A stretch of DNA of 64,000 bases, from the NCBI GenBank assembly GCA_037439785.1, contig JBBIVJ010000004.1:62001-126000 (forward strand), in the 5' to 3' direction. This document shows positions 15,345 through 24,004 of this stretch, piece after piece. The DNA comes from DSVZ01 sp037439785 (GTDB lineage Bacteria > Verrucomicrobiota > Verrucomicrobiia > Limisphaerales > J093). Under the pieces are notes generated by a model. That model was given only the letters and a program-made list of their open reading frames with translations, searched no databases and was not told where the DNA came from. The position numbers and the translations under genes are program-made. Every line of letters begins with the position of its first letter. Position 1 is the first letter of the stretch.

Positions 15345-16949
15345 ATGACCGCCCGTTGGTTCCCCGTCACCTGGTGTCTGCTCGCCGCGGCCACGTGGAG
15401 CGCGCGCGCGCAGCCCTTCGAAGACGTCACCGCGCGGGCCGGGCTGCGGTTCACCCACCAGCTTTTTCACGATCGCATCGCCAACATCCTGCTCTCGAAC
15501 GGCGCGGGCGGGACCGTGCTGGACTTCGACCAGGACGGCTTCATGGACGTGTATCTGGTGAACTGGGCGCCGGTACCGGGCGTGACCTCACCCAAGTACC
15601 CCGGACCCCGCGAGCCCAACCGCCTCTTCCGCAACCGCGGCGACGGCACCTTCGAGGACGTGACCGACCGCGCTGGTGTGGCGGCCAGCGGCTTCGGGTT
15701 CGCCGCTGCCGCGGGCGATTTCGACAACGACGGCTTCCCCGACCTGTACGTGGTGAACTACGGCCGCAACCTGCTCTTCCGCAATCGCGGCAACGGCACC
15801 TTCGAGGACGTGACCGACCGGGCCGGGGTGGGCGACGCCGGCACCGGGATTTCCGCCGCCTGGCTGGACACCGACCGCGACGGCCGACTGGATTTGTTTG
15901 TGGCCAATTACCTGACCTTCGATCCGGCGACGGTCTCGGAACAAAACCCCGGCGCCTACCCCGGGCCGCTGGCCTACCCCGGCGAGGTGAACGTGCTCTA
16001 CCGCAACCGCGGAGACGGCACGTTTGAAGACGTCACCCGCGCGGCCGGCCTCCCTGTGCCGGGGCACCGGGCGATGTCGGTGACCGCCTTCGACGCCGAC
16101 CGCGACGGGGACACGGACCTGTACGTCTCGAACGACGACACGCCGAACATGCTTTGGCTCAATGACGGCTCGGGGCGGTTCCGGGAGGTGGCCATCGAGG
16201 CAGGCGTGGCCTTCAACTCAATCGGCGAGGCGCCCGGTTCGATGAACGCCGCGGTGGCCGACTTCAACGGCGACGGCCTGACCGACCTGTACATCACCCG
16301 CCTGGGCTACGGCTCGCTCTACCTGCGCACCGCCCGCGGGCTCTACGAGGACCGCATGTTCGCCTCCGGCCTGGGCCGGCTCACCCAGCCTTACGTCGGC
16401 TGGGGCGGCGTGCCGCTGGATTATGACTGCGACGGCGACTCCGACCTGTTCGTGACCAACGGCGACGCCTTTGTCCTGTCCGGCACTTTGAGCCTGCTGC
16501 TGGAAAATGATGGCCGCGCCCAGTTCAGCGACGCCGCCGCGCGGGGCGGACCGTTTTTCCAACGGCGCCTCGACGGCCGCGGCGCGGCGGTGCTGGACTA
16601 CAACAACGACGGCCGGCCGGACCTGTTGATCACCACGCTGGGCGGCCCGGCGGTGCTCCTCGAAAACCGCGGCACCTCCGGCCACTGGCTCACCCTGGCC
16701 CTGCAGGGCACCCGCAGCAACCGCGACGGCTTCGGCACCCTCGTCACGGTAACCGCCGGCGGCCGCACCTGGCAGACCGAGGCGTACTGCCCCACCGGGT
16801 TCCTGATGCAGGGCGACCCGCGGGTGCACGTTGGCCTTGGCCCGGCCACGCGGATTGAGCGGCTGGAACTGCGCTGGCCCAGCGGCCAGACGCAGGTGCT
16901 CACCAACCTGGCCGTGGACCGCATCCTCAAAGTGACCGAACCTCGTTGA
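15345..16949 (+). CDS. secreted FG-GAP/VCBS and ASPIC-UnbV (CRTAC1-like) protein
   Basis: A 534-residue exported protein with a signal peptide cleaved near AQPFEDV. It is followed by FG-GAP/VCBS repeats forming a calcium-binding beta-propeller; Ca sites are visible as DFDQDGFMDVYL, DFDNDGFPDLYV, DTDRDGRLDLFV, DADRDGDTDLYV and DFNGDGLTDLYI. Between them recurs the phrase RNRGDGTFEDVT. The C-terminus (about 440-534) is an ASPIC/UnbV domain ('RGTSGHWLTLALQG', 'VHVGLGPATRIERLELRWPSG'). Family members act in cell-surface adhesion or substrate binding; enzymatic activity is not established. A haem protein gene follows after 12 bp and probably shares the transcript. Confidence 0.9.
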   Translation: MTARWFPVTWCLLAAATWSARAQPFEDVTARAGLRFTHQLFHDRIANILLSNGAGGTVLDFDQDGFMDVYLVNWAPVPGVTSPKYPGPREPNRLFRNRGDGTFEDVTDRAGVAASGFGFAAAAGDFDNDGFPDLYVVNYGRNLLFRNRGNGTFEDVTDRAGVGDAGTGISAAWLDTDRDGRLDLFVANYLTFDPATVSEQNPGAYPGPLAYPGEVNVLYRNRGDGTFEDVTRAAGLPVPGHRAMSVTAFDADRDGDTDLYVSNDDTPNMLWLNDGSGRFREVAIEAGVAFNSIGEAPGSMNAAVADFNGDGLTDLYITRLGYGSLYLRTARGLYEDRMFASGLGRLTQPYVGWGGVPLDYDCDGDSDLFVTNGDAFVLSGTLSLLLENDGRAQFSDAAARGGPFFQRRLDGRGAAVLDYNNDGRPDLLITTLGGPAVLLENRGTSGHWLTLALQGTRSNRDGFGTLVTVTAGGRTWQTEAYCPTGFLMQGDPRVHVGLGPATRIERLELRWPSGQTQVLTNLAVDRILKVTEPR

Positions 16950-16961
16950 ACGGTTTGTGCC

Positions 16962-17582
16962 ATGAAACGGCTTCCTCCCCTTACCCTGCCCCTGCTGACG
17001 GCGTTGGTCCTGGCCGGCGGCGCCGTCGCCGCGCGGTGGCTCCTGGCCGGCGAGCCCGCCGCCCCGACGGAGAAGGCCCACAAGCTCACCACCATCAGCC
17101 CGCGCAAGTTTGCCGACTCCCTCTACGCGGTCATCGCCGCCGATCGCCAGGCCTTCGCGCGGCTGGTGGTCGAGCGGCTGGCCACCGCCAGCGGTCCCAC
17201 CCGGGTCAGCCAGGACTGGCGGGCGGAAAACTGCCTGCCCACCCACGCCCAACTGCTGCGCGAGGCGGCGGTGGACATCCAGCGGCGCGGGGCCGAATTC
17301 TCCTACACGCTCCGCAGTCTCTGGCCCATCAACCCCGCCCACGGCCCGCAGACCGAGATCGAGCGGCTCGGTCTGGAGGCGGTGGCCCGTGCCCCCGGCA
17401 CCAACTTCTACACCGAGGAAAACCTGGGCGGCCGCAGCTACTTCACCGCCATCTACCCCGACCGCGCCACGCTGCGCTCCTGCGTGGACTGCCACAACCG
17501 CCATCCGGCCAGCCCCCGCCGGGATTTCCGCGAGGGCGAGGTCATGGGCGGCATCGTGGTGCGCGTGCCGCTGGAGTTTTAG
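16962..17582 (+). CDS. DUF3365 (Tll0287-like) c-type monohaem protein
   Basis: A 206-residue protein with a signal peptide or N-terminal anchor (1-30) and the Tll0287-like/DUF3365 domain, a PAS-like haem-binding sensor-type fold. A single c-type haem site CVDCH (Cys174, Cys177, His178) lies in the conserved SCVDCHNRHP segment. Upstream conserved parts include RVSQDWRAENCLPTHAQLLR and 'NFYTEENLGGRSYFTAIYPD'. It is expected to be periplasmic or exported and haemylated by a c-type maturation system. Operon partner of the FG-GAP gene (12-bp gap). It could act in redox sensing or electron transfer; the role is inferred from the family only. Confidence 0.85.
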   Translation: MKRLPPLTLPLLTALVLAGGAVAARWLLAGEPAAPTEKAHKLTTISPRKFADSLYAVIAADRQAFARLVVERLATASGPTRVSQDWRAENCLPTHAQLLREAAVDIQRRGAEFSYTLRSLWPINPAHGPQTEIERLGLEAVARAPGTNFYTEENLGGRSYFTAIYPDRATLRSCVDCHNRHPASPRRDFREGEVMGGIVVRVPLEF

Positions 17583-17604
17583 CGGCCCGGCCGCGCCGGC
17601 GGGC

Positions 17605-18855
17605 TCAGGCGAACTCGAAACGGGCTTCGCCCAGACGCCGAGCCAGCTCGGCCAGGACGCGGCGCTCGTCCGCCTCGTCCCGCGCCACAAAGGTGACACT
17701 GAAGCGCAGGTAGGCCCCGGCGTCGTCCCACGGCACCGTCGAGATGAGCCGGTCGGTGATCAACCACTGGGAGGCGGCCTCGGCGCTGGGGAACTCGAGG
17801 CGGGAGCCGTCCCGGAGCACAACCGCGCGCGGAGCCGGGACGTGGAGGAAGAAGCTGCCGGCGGGCTTGCGGGCGCGGAAACCGGCCGCTTGCAGCACCG
17901 CCACCAGGCCGTCCATGCGGCGACTGTACTTGGCGGCGATGCGGGCGGTGAGTTCGGGGTGGTCGAAGCAGTAGGCCGCGGCGTGCTGGATGGCGAGGAA
18001 CTGGCCGGAGTCGGTGTTGTCCTTCACATCGCCGTAGGCGCGGACCAGCAGCTCGTTGCCGGCCACGAAGCCGATCCGCCAGCCGGTCATGTTGAAACTC
18101 TTGCTGCAGGAGTGCAGTTCCAGCCCCACCTCTCGCGCGCCGGGCGTGGCCAGGAAGCTCAGCGGCCGGCCTTCAAACACCAGCGCGGCGTAGGCGGCGT
18201 CCGAGATTACCACCAGGTGGTGCCGGCGGGCGAAATGCACCACCCGCTCGAAAAACTCCGGCGTGGCCGCAGCGCCGGTGGGGTTGTTCGGGTAGTTCAA
18301 GACCAGCACCTTGGCCCGCGCCAGCACGTCCGCCGGCACGGCGTCGAGGTCCGGCAGGAAGTGCCGCTCCTCGGTCAGCGGCAGGTGTAAGACCTCGCCG
18401 CCGTAGTAACGGGCGTGGGTGCCGAAGACCGGATAGCCCGGTGTGGTCATGAGCACCACGTCGCCCGGGTTGATGAAGCAGGCGGGCAGGATGGACAGCG
18501 CGGCCTTGCTGCCGATCGAGTGGATGACCTCGGTCTCGGGGTTGACGCCCGCCACGCCGAACACCCGCTCCAGGTAGCGGGCCGCGGCGGCCTTCAGCAC
18601 GGCGTCGCCGTTGTCGGCGTAGCCGCGGTTCTCCGGTTTGCGGGCCTCGGTGGCGAGCACCTCGACCACCTCGGCGGGGGCCATTTCGTCCGGCTCGCCC
18701 ACGCCCAGGTCCAGAATTTCGGCGCCGGGATGGGCGGCCAGCGCGGCCCGCTTGGCGCGCTTGATCTTCTCGAACTTGTAGATCGCGGTGGACTTGCCGT
18801 ACCGGGCGCCGCCCAGGCGTTCGGCAAACAGGTTTTGCAGGTAGGTCTCGGCCAT
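17605..18855 (-). CDS. dapL: LL-diaminopimelate aminotransferase
   Basis: A 416-residue fold-type I aminotransferase that converts tetrahydrodipicolinate directly to LL-diaminopimelate, a short lysine/peptidoglycan route known in Chlamydiae, Verrucomicrobia, plants and others. Motifs visible are GVGEPDEMAP (51-60), the PLP-binding stretch SKAALSILPACF, NYPNNPTGA (188-196), ISDAAYAALVF (217-227) and the Schiff-base Lys252 in SCSKSFNMTGWRIGF. ATG 18855 gives the normal N-terminus AETYLQNLFAERLGG; the frame could extend 18 residues up. It is convergent with the haem-protein gene. Cytoplasmic homodimer by family knowledge. Confidence 0.9.
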   Translation of the reverse strand: MAETYLQNLFAERLGGARYGKSTAIYKFEKIKRAKRAALAAHPGAEILDLGVGEPDEMAPAEVVEVLATEARKPENRGYADNGDAVLKAAAARYLERVFGVAGVNPETEVIHSIGSKAALSILPACFINPGDVVLMTTPGYPVFGTHARYYGGEVLHLPLTEERHFLPDLDAVPADVLARAKVLVLNYPNNPTGAAATPEFFERVVHFARRHHLVVISDAAYAALVFEGRPLSFLATPGAREVGLELHSCSKSFNMTGWRIGFVAGNELLVRAYGDVKDNTDSGQFLAIQHAAAYCFDHPELTARIAAKYSRRMDGLVAVLQAAGFRARKPAGSFFLHVPAPRAVVLRDGSRLEFPSAEAASQWLITDRLISTVPWDDAGAYLRFSVTFVARDEADERRVLAELARRLGEARFEFA

Positions 18856-18953
18856 GATGTGCACCGGCGGCCCGCTCGCCCCGCTGCGGGGACGATGCGT
18901 GCCCGCCAAAGGGCGGCGAGGTTAACGCCGCGCGCCGCGGGCGCAAGCCGGGC

Positions 18954-18998
18954 GAGGAGCGAGGAGCGAGGAGCGAGGAGTGAGGAGTCAGGAGTCAG
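18954..18998. repeat. 7-bp tandem repeat, GAGGAGC-type
   Basis: Six consecutive copies: three GAGGAGC, two GAGGAGT and one CAGGAGT, ending in a partial copy. The array lies in the 207-bp gap between dapL and the TPR membrane protein gene. Degeneration runs from left to right. It may be a slippage-prone minisatellite; no function is assigned. The rest of that gap shows nothing recognisable. Confidence 0.8.
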
Positions 18999-19063
18999 CA
19001 AGGTGTCCTTGCGGGGCAGCCATTCCGCCAGCCCAGTTCCGCGCTCCGCCTTTGCCGGGCGGG

Positions 19064-19957
19064 TCAGCCCTTTTTGGGGCGGAATCCGCGCGGGAGATGG
19101 AACTGGCCGTCGTCGGCGGGCGGCGGTTCCTCCACGGCGGTGGCGGTCAAGGGTTCGCCGAGCCGTTCGCGGGCCTTGGCGGCGGCCTGGGTGTGGGGGT
19201 GTTCGGCCAGGATGCGGCGCAGGGTGGCCTCGGCCTTTTCGGCCTGGCCGAGCCGGTTGTAGAGGTTGACCAGGTGGATGGCGGCCCAGCCCCAGCGCTC
19301 GGGGTCGAAGCGGCGGGTGAGGATGGTTTCGTACTCGAGGGCGGCGGCCAGGGGGTTTTTCAGGTCCTTCTCGTAAATCTCGGCGATGCGGAAGGCCGCG
19401 TGGAGCTTGCCGGGTTTGTGGTTCAGGAACTCCCGCAGCAGCCGGATGGCCTCGAGATGCTCGCCACGCGCCCAGACCGCCTCGGCCTCGTCGTACTCGG
19501 GGTCGCCCACCGGCTCGCTGGCCTCGCCGTAAATCTCCCGGTGCACCCGGTGGGCCAGGTAGCCGGCGACCTCGCGCCCCACCAGCAGGCCCAGGGCCAG
19601 GATGGCTGCCAACGCCACCGCGCCCCAGACCACCGAGAACCCTCCGCGGGCGCCGGGGGCTTCGCGCGGCGGGGCGGGTGGCGGCGCCGTGGCCGGGGGT
19701 GCATTGGAATCAGCGAGGGCGCTGGCCGCCGCCACGTCCTGGGTGGGCGTCAGCTCGTCTGCAGGCGGGGGGGTGTCGGACGGTGAGGGGGACGGCTCGG
19801 GGGCGGAAGCGGATTCAAGGGGGGTCGTCACCGGCTGGTCCAGGCGTTGGGCGGCCCGTTCCATTTGCCGGCTGAAGCCGGCGAGGAATTCGCTCGCGCT
19901 GAAATATGCGACCGCGGCCAGCGCCGCATACAACACCAATCGCCAGAACCAGTTCAT
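19064..19957 (-). CDS. membrane-anchored TPR protein
   Basis: A 297-residue protein with two predicted membrane segments (about 4-22 and 107-128). They are separated by a Pro/Ser/Thr-rich extracytoplasmic linker of about 80 residues. After the second segment a cytoplasmic helical region carries TPR-like units: 'DEAEAVWARGEHLEAIRLLREFL', 'LHAAFRIAEIYEKDLKNPLAAA' and 'WAAIHLVNLYNRLGQAEKAE' (about 150-270). The tail is polar and charged. TPRs suggest a scaffold role near the membrane. A TAGAGT element 18 nt upstream is a weak -10 candidate. No operon partner; specific function unknown. Confidence 0.75.
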   Translation of the reverse strand: MNWFWRLVLYAALAAVAYFSASEFLAGFSRQMERAAQRLDQPVTTPLESASAPEPSPSPSDTPPPADELTPTQDVAAASALADSNAPPATAPPPAPPREAPGARGGFSVVWGAVALAAILALGLLVGREVAGYLAHRVHREIYGEASEPVGDPEYDEAEAVWARGEHLEAIRLLREFLNHKPGKLHAAFRIAEIYEKDLKNPLAAALEYETILTRRFDPERWGWAAIHLVNLYNRLGQAEKAEATLRRILAEHPHTQAAAKARERLGEPLTATAVEEPPPADDGQFHLPRGFRPKKG

Positions 19958-20158
19958 CGTGACTTTACCCGGCGCACTCTAGGAGGCGGCGAGGGGGCGG
20001 GAAAGCGCTTTTCCCCCAGCCGGTCTGCCCGCGGACGTGGCCGGGGCTGAGGCCGGGCCTTGAGAATCCTGCGGGCTGCCCCGGGACGGGGCCCGGTTCT
20101 TTTGCCCCGCGCTTGCCACGGTGCCGCCGACTGGTTCAATGCCGGCACACACAGCACC

Positions 20159-21349
20159 ATGAATGCCTCCTCGTCCCCCTCCACTTTTCCCCTGAACCGG
20201 CGCGACTTTCTGCGGTCCGCCGCGCTGGCCGGCACCGCGCTGGCCGGCAGTCTGGCGAAGGTCCGCGCCGCGTCGCCCGCCGCCCGGCGCATCCGCACCG
20301 GCGTCATCGGCTGCGGCAGCGTGTCCAACGCCTACCTGCCCACGCTGGTCCGGTGCCCGTTCGTCGAGGTGGTCAGCCTGTGCGACATCAAGCCGGAGCG
20401 GGCGCGGCACCAGGCCGAGCGCTTCCGGATCGCCCACCACTACCCGCACCTGGAGGCGATGCTGGCCGGCGAGCTGTTCGAGTTCCTGGTGGACCTGACC
20501 GACATGCAGGCGCACGAGGCGATCAACCGGCGCGCCCTGGAGGCGGGCAAACATGTCTGGAGCGAGAAACCCATTGCCAACAGCCTGGCCGCCGGCCGGC
20601 AGCTCCTCCGGCTGGCGCACCGCAAAAACCTCCGCCTCTGGGGGGCGCCGATCACCGTGCAAAGCCCGCAGTTCGCCTTCATGGCCCGCACCCTGGCCGA
20701 GGGCCGGCTGGGGCGCGTGGCCGCCGCCCACGCCGACTACGGGCACGAGGGCCCGGGTTGGTCCGCCTTCTTTTACGAGAAACTCGGCGGCTCGATGCCC
20801 GACCTGGCGGTGTACAACCTCACCACCCTCACCGGCCTGCTGGGGCCGGCCCGCAGCGTTACCGCCATGCTCAGCATCGTCACCCCCGAGCGCACCGTCG
20901 AGGACAAGGGCCGCATCCGGGTCGAGGCGGAGGACAATGCGATGCTGCTGCTCGACCACGGCGGGGGGGTCATTTCCCATGTCCAATCCGGCTTCAACTA
21001 CTTCAACCCCCACGGCCATGACGGCAGCCGGGAGACCCGCCACACGATCTCCATCGTCGGCTCGCGCGGCTACCTCGGCCTGGTGGGCTACGACTGGGCG
21101 CCCCTGGGGGTGGACCTGGCCACGCACGACCAGCCCGAGCTGCGCCGGCACGTCACCGACGCCCAGGGGTATGTCTGGCAACAGGGCGCCGCACTGGCCG
21201 CCGAATGCCTGGCCACCGGCCGCGAACTGCTCGTGACGCCCGAGCACGCCCTCCACGTGCTGGAGATCATCACCGCCGCCCGCCAATCGCAGGCCACGGG
21301 CCGGCGGGTGAAGCTGACCTCGACCTTCCGCTGGCCGGTCACCGCCTGA
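20159..21349 (+). CDS. Tat-exported Gfo/Idh/MocA family oxidoreductase
   Basis: A 396-residue NAD(P)-dependent oxidoreductase with a twin-arginine signal (FPLNRRDFLRSAALAGTALA). Export by Tat fits co-factor loading in the cytoplasm. The Rossmann motif is RTGVIGCGSVSNAYL (about 46-60). The catalytic EKP is in VWSEKPIANSL (about 137-147), and the substrate-domain segment is GGSMPDLAVYNLTTLTGLLG. Here the usual D..CH.. pair is altered to D..VYN, so catalysis on the normal substrate is less certain than for the cytoplasmic paralogue at 5693. ATG 20159 begins the Tat signal. The downstream peptidase has its own promoter. Confidence 0.86.
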   Translation: MNASSSPSTFPLNRRDFLRSAALAGTALAGSLAKVRAASPAARRIRTGVIGCGSVSNAYLPTLVRCPFVEVVSLCDIKPERARHQAERFRIAHHYPHLEAMLAGELFEFLVDLTDMQAHEAINRRALEAGKHVWSEKPIANSLAAGRQLLRLAHRKNLRLWGAPITVQSPQFAFMARTLAEGRLGRVAAAHADYGHEGPGWSAFFYEKLGGSMPDLAVYNLTTLTGLLGPARSVTAMLSIVTPERTVEDKGRIRVEAEDNAMLLLDHGGGVISHVQSGFNYFNPHGHDGSRETRHTISIVGSRGYLGLVGYDWAPLGVDLATHDQPELRRHVTDAQGYVWQQGAALAAECLATGRELLVTPEHALHVLEIITAARQSQATGRRVKLTSTFRWPVTA

Positions 21350-21400
21350 GGCCCTGCCGCCGGCCCCGGCGTCGCCTGCCGCGGGCGACCGCCGGCGCGC

Positions 21401-21429
21401 TTGCGACGCCGCCCGCGGCGGCTCAGAGT
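21401..21429 (+). promoter_or_regulatory. predicted leaderless promoter of the peptidase gene
   Basis: TTGCGA (21401-21406), 17-bp spacer, CAGAGT (21424-21429), then 6 nt to ATG 21436. The -10 box is weaker than in the other examples. Confidence 0.45.
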
Positions 21430-21435
21430 CGCACC

Positions 21436-23646
21436 ATGCACGTCGACCGGTGGAGATGGCGGCGGACCGCGGGCGGGTTGTTGGGACTGTGGTTGGCGGC
21501 GGCAGGCGCGGGCGAGGAGGCGGGTTGGCTGCGCGATTACGCCGAAACGCGGGGCTGGACCCTGGGCCGTCCGGTCCGGGCCCGGCCCACGCCGGATGGC
21601 CGCGCGGTGCTCTTCCTGCGCGCCGAACCGCGGCACCCGTACCAGAGCCTCTTCGAGTTCGACGTGGCCACCGGCCGCACCCGCGAGCGGGTCTCGCCTG
21701 CCCGGCTGCTGGGCGGAGAGGGTGAAATCCTTTCCGACGCCGAGAAGGCGCGGCGCGAGCGGATGCGCATCACCGCCGGGGGAGTGACCGATTACCAGCT
21801 CAGCCGGGACGGCACGCGCGTACTGTATGCCCTGGGCGGCCGGCTCTTCGTGCTGGACCGGATGGGTGACACGCTGAGCGAACTGCGCACGGGCGAGGGG
21901 ACGCTGGTGGACCCGAAGTTCTCGCCGGACGGCCGCCGCGTGGGCTACGTGCGGGACCATGACGTGTACGTGTACGACCTGGTCCGGGGGCGGGCATGGG
22001 CGGTGACCCGCGGCGGGACCGAGGCGGTGGCCCACGGGGTGGCGGAATTCGTGGCCCAGGAGGAGATGGGCCGGCACAGCGGCTGGTGGTGGTCGCCCAG
22101 AGGCGATGCCATTGCCTTCACCGAGACCGATGCCCGCGAGGTCGAGCGCTGGTACATCCCCGATCCCTACCAGCCGGGGCGGCCGCCGCATGCCCAGTAT
22201 TACCCGCGACCCGGCCGGGCCAACGTGCGGGTGCGGTTGGGTGTGGTGTCCGTTCGCGGCGGACGCCCGCGCTGGGTGGAGTGGGATGCCGCCCGCTACC
22301 CGTACCTTGCCCGGGTGGACTGGCACGCCCAGGGGGGCCTGACCCTGGTGGTCCAGACGCGCGATCAGCGCGAGCTGGTGCTGCTGCGGGCCGATCCCCG
22401 CACCGGCGCCACGCAGACCTTGTTGCGCGAGCAGGACCCGGCCTGGGTGAATCTGGACCAGGACGTGCCGCGGTGGTTGCCCGGCGGGGAGGGGTTTTTG
22501 TGGACCAGCGAGCGCGCCGGCGCCTGGCAACTGGAATGGCGCGCCCCGGACGGCGCGCTGCGGCGTGTCCTGGTGCCGCCGCAGGGCGGCTACCAGGGGC
22601 TGGTGTCGGTGGACGAAGCCGGCCGGCGGGTGATCTTTCGCGCCAGCTCTTCGCCCGCGGAAACCCACCTCTGGGCGGTGGGGCTGGACGGTGCGCCGCC
22701 GGTGGGGCTGACGCCGGGAAAGCCGGGCGTGCATGACGCGGAGGCGGGCGGCGGCCTGCTGGTCCACACCGAGGCGAGCCTGGAAGCGCTGCCGCGCTAC
22801 GTGGTGCGGCGGGCGGATTTCTCGGCGGTGGGCGAACTGCCGTCGGTGGCGGAAGCGCCGCCATTTCTGCCCCGGGTGGAGTTGACCGTGGTGGGGGAGA
22901 CCGGCTTTCTTGCCCGGCTGGTCCGGCCGCGCGACTTCGAGCCGGGCCGACGGTATCCGGTCCTGTTGCACGTGTACGGCGGCCCCACTGCGCAGATGGT
23001 GCGGCATCAGGTGGGCCGCCTGTTTCTGGACCAATGGCTGGCGGACCGCGGCTTTGTCGTGGTGGCGCTGGACGGCCGGGGCACGCCCGGGCGCGGACGC
23101 GAGTGGGAGCGGGCGGTGGCGGGTAAGTTTGGCGAGCTGCCGCTGACCGACCAGGTGGCCGGGCTGCGTGCGTTGGGGCGGAAGTTTCCCGAAATGGACC
23201 TCGACCGCGTGGGGGTGTTTGGCTGGTCGTTTGGCGGCTATCTGGCGGCGGCGGCGGTGTTGCGGCGGCCGGACGTGTTCCGCGCCGCGCTGGCGGGGGC
23301 GCCGGTGACCGACTGGCTGGACTACGACACCCACTACACCGAGCGGTACCTGGGTGTGCCGGCGACCGCGGAGGACCCGGTGTATCGGGCCAACTCACTG
23401 CTGGCAGACGCCCCGGCCCTGCGGCGGCCGCTGTTACTGGTGCACGGCACGGCGGACGACAACGTGTTTTTCCGGCACACGCTCAAGCTGGCCGATGCCT
23501 TGTTGCGCGCCGGGCGACCGTTTGAGCTGCTGCCGCTGGCCGGCTTCACCCACATGGTGCCCGAGGCGGAAGCCACCGCACGGCTCTGGCAACGCGCGGC
23601 GGCCTTTTTTCAACAGCACCTGACCGGGCCAGCCCCTGCGCCCTGA
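21436..23646 (+). CDS. S9B family dipeptidyl-peptidase IV-like serine peptidase
   Basis: A 736-residue exported peptidase (signal about 1-26). It has the DPP-IV architecture of an N-terminal beta-propeller (about 60-470) and a C-terminal alpha/beta-hydrolase domain. The catalytic triad is Ser598 in GWSFGG, Asp674 in HGTADDNV and His706 in GFTHMVP. The Glu pair that binds the substrate N-terminus in DPP-IV is present as E209-E210 (QEEMGRHSGWWWSP), so dipeptide release from N-termini, often after Pro, is expected. Probably periplasmic or surface located. The frame extends upstream into the oxidoreductase gene but ATG 21436 is set by the signal and the promoter. Confidence 0.92.
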   Translation: MHVDRWRWRRTAGGLLGLWLAAAGAGEEAGWLRDYAETRGWTLGRPVRARPTPDGRAVLFLRAEPRHPYQSLFEFDVATGRTRERVSPARLLGGEGEILSDAEKARRERMRITAGGVTDYQLSRDGTRVLYALGGRLFVLDRMGDTLSELRTGEGTLVDPKFSPDGRRVGYVRDHDVYVYDLVRGRAWAVTRGGTEAVAHGVAEFVAQEEMGRHSGWWWSPRGDAIAFTETDAREVERWYIPDPYQPGRPPHAQYYPRPGRANVRVRLGVVSVRGGRPRWVEWDAARYPYLARVDWHAQGGLTLVVQTRDQRELVLLRADPRTGATQTLLREQDPAWVNLDQDVPRWLPGGEGFLWTSERAGAWQLEWRAPDGALRRVLVPPQGGYQGLVSVDEAGRRVIFRASSSPAETHLWAVGLDGAPPVGLTPGKPGVHDAEAGGGLLVHTEASLEALPRYVVRRADFSAVGELPSVAEAPPFLPRVELTVVGETGFLARLVRPRDFEPGRRYPVLLHVYGGPTAQMVRHQVGRLFLDQWLADRGFVVVALDGRGTPGRGREWERAVAGKFGELPLTDQVAGLRALGRKFPEMDLDRVGVFGWSFGGYLAAAAVLRRPDVFRAALAGAPVTDWLDYDTHYTERYLGVPATAEDPVYRANSLLADAPALRRPLLLVHGTADDNVFFRHTLKLADALLRAGRPFELLPLAGFTHMVPEAEATARLWQRAAAFFQQHLTGPAPAP

Positions 23647-23713
23647 GCGGCGATGCTCCGACCGGGGGCAGAGAGACTGGCCGGGGCGCGCCGGTGACCA
23701 CAGACTCGGCGGC

Positions 23714-23962
23714 GTGATCATGGAACTGCTCGAATGGTACAACCTGTCGCGCACGGCCGGTTACTATGCGCTGGGGGTGTTGGGGCCGTTGCTGCACCTG
23801 GCCCTGGCGCTGGCGGTGTGGCGTGAGGCCCGGCGGCAGCCCACCGTCCTGCTGCCCGGCTGGCTTTGGGTGGCGGCCACGCTCCTCAGCGGTTGGCCTG
23901 CGCTGGCGCTCTACTGGGCGGCGCACCACTTCGCCCGGCGGAGCGCCGGGCCGGTCTCCTGA
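23714..23962 (+). CDS. small two-pass membrane protein
   Basis: An 82-residue protein with two hydrophobic segments (about residues 16-36 and 44-68) joined by a short basic loop (WREARRQPTV). The C-terminal end is basic, which would place both termini on the same side. Not recognised. GTG 23714 and ATG 23720 are both possible starts; a CAGACT element lies 7 nt before the GTG, in keeping with the leaderless pattern, but no good -35 is visible. It is flanked by unrelated genes and could be a small regulator or simply poorly conserved. Confidence 0.5.
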   Translation: MIMELLEWYNLSRTAGYYALGVLGPLLHLALALAVWREARRQPTVLLPGWLWVAATLLSGWPALALYWAAHHFARRSAGPVS

Positions 23963-24004
23963 ACGCGCGCCCCCTCGCCGGCCCGCGGTGGAGGCGGGGC
24001 CTGC

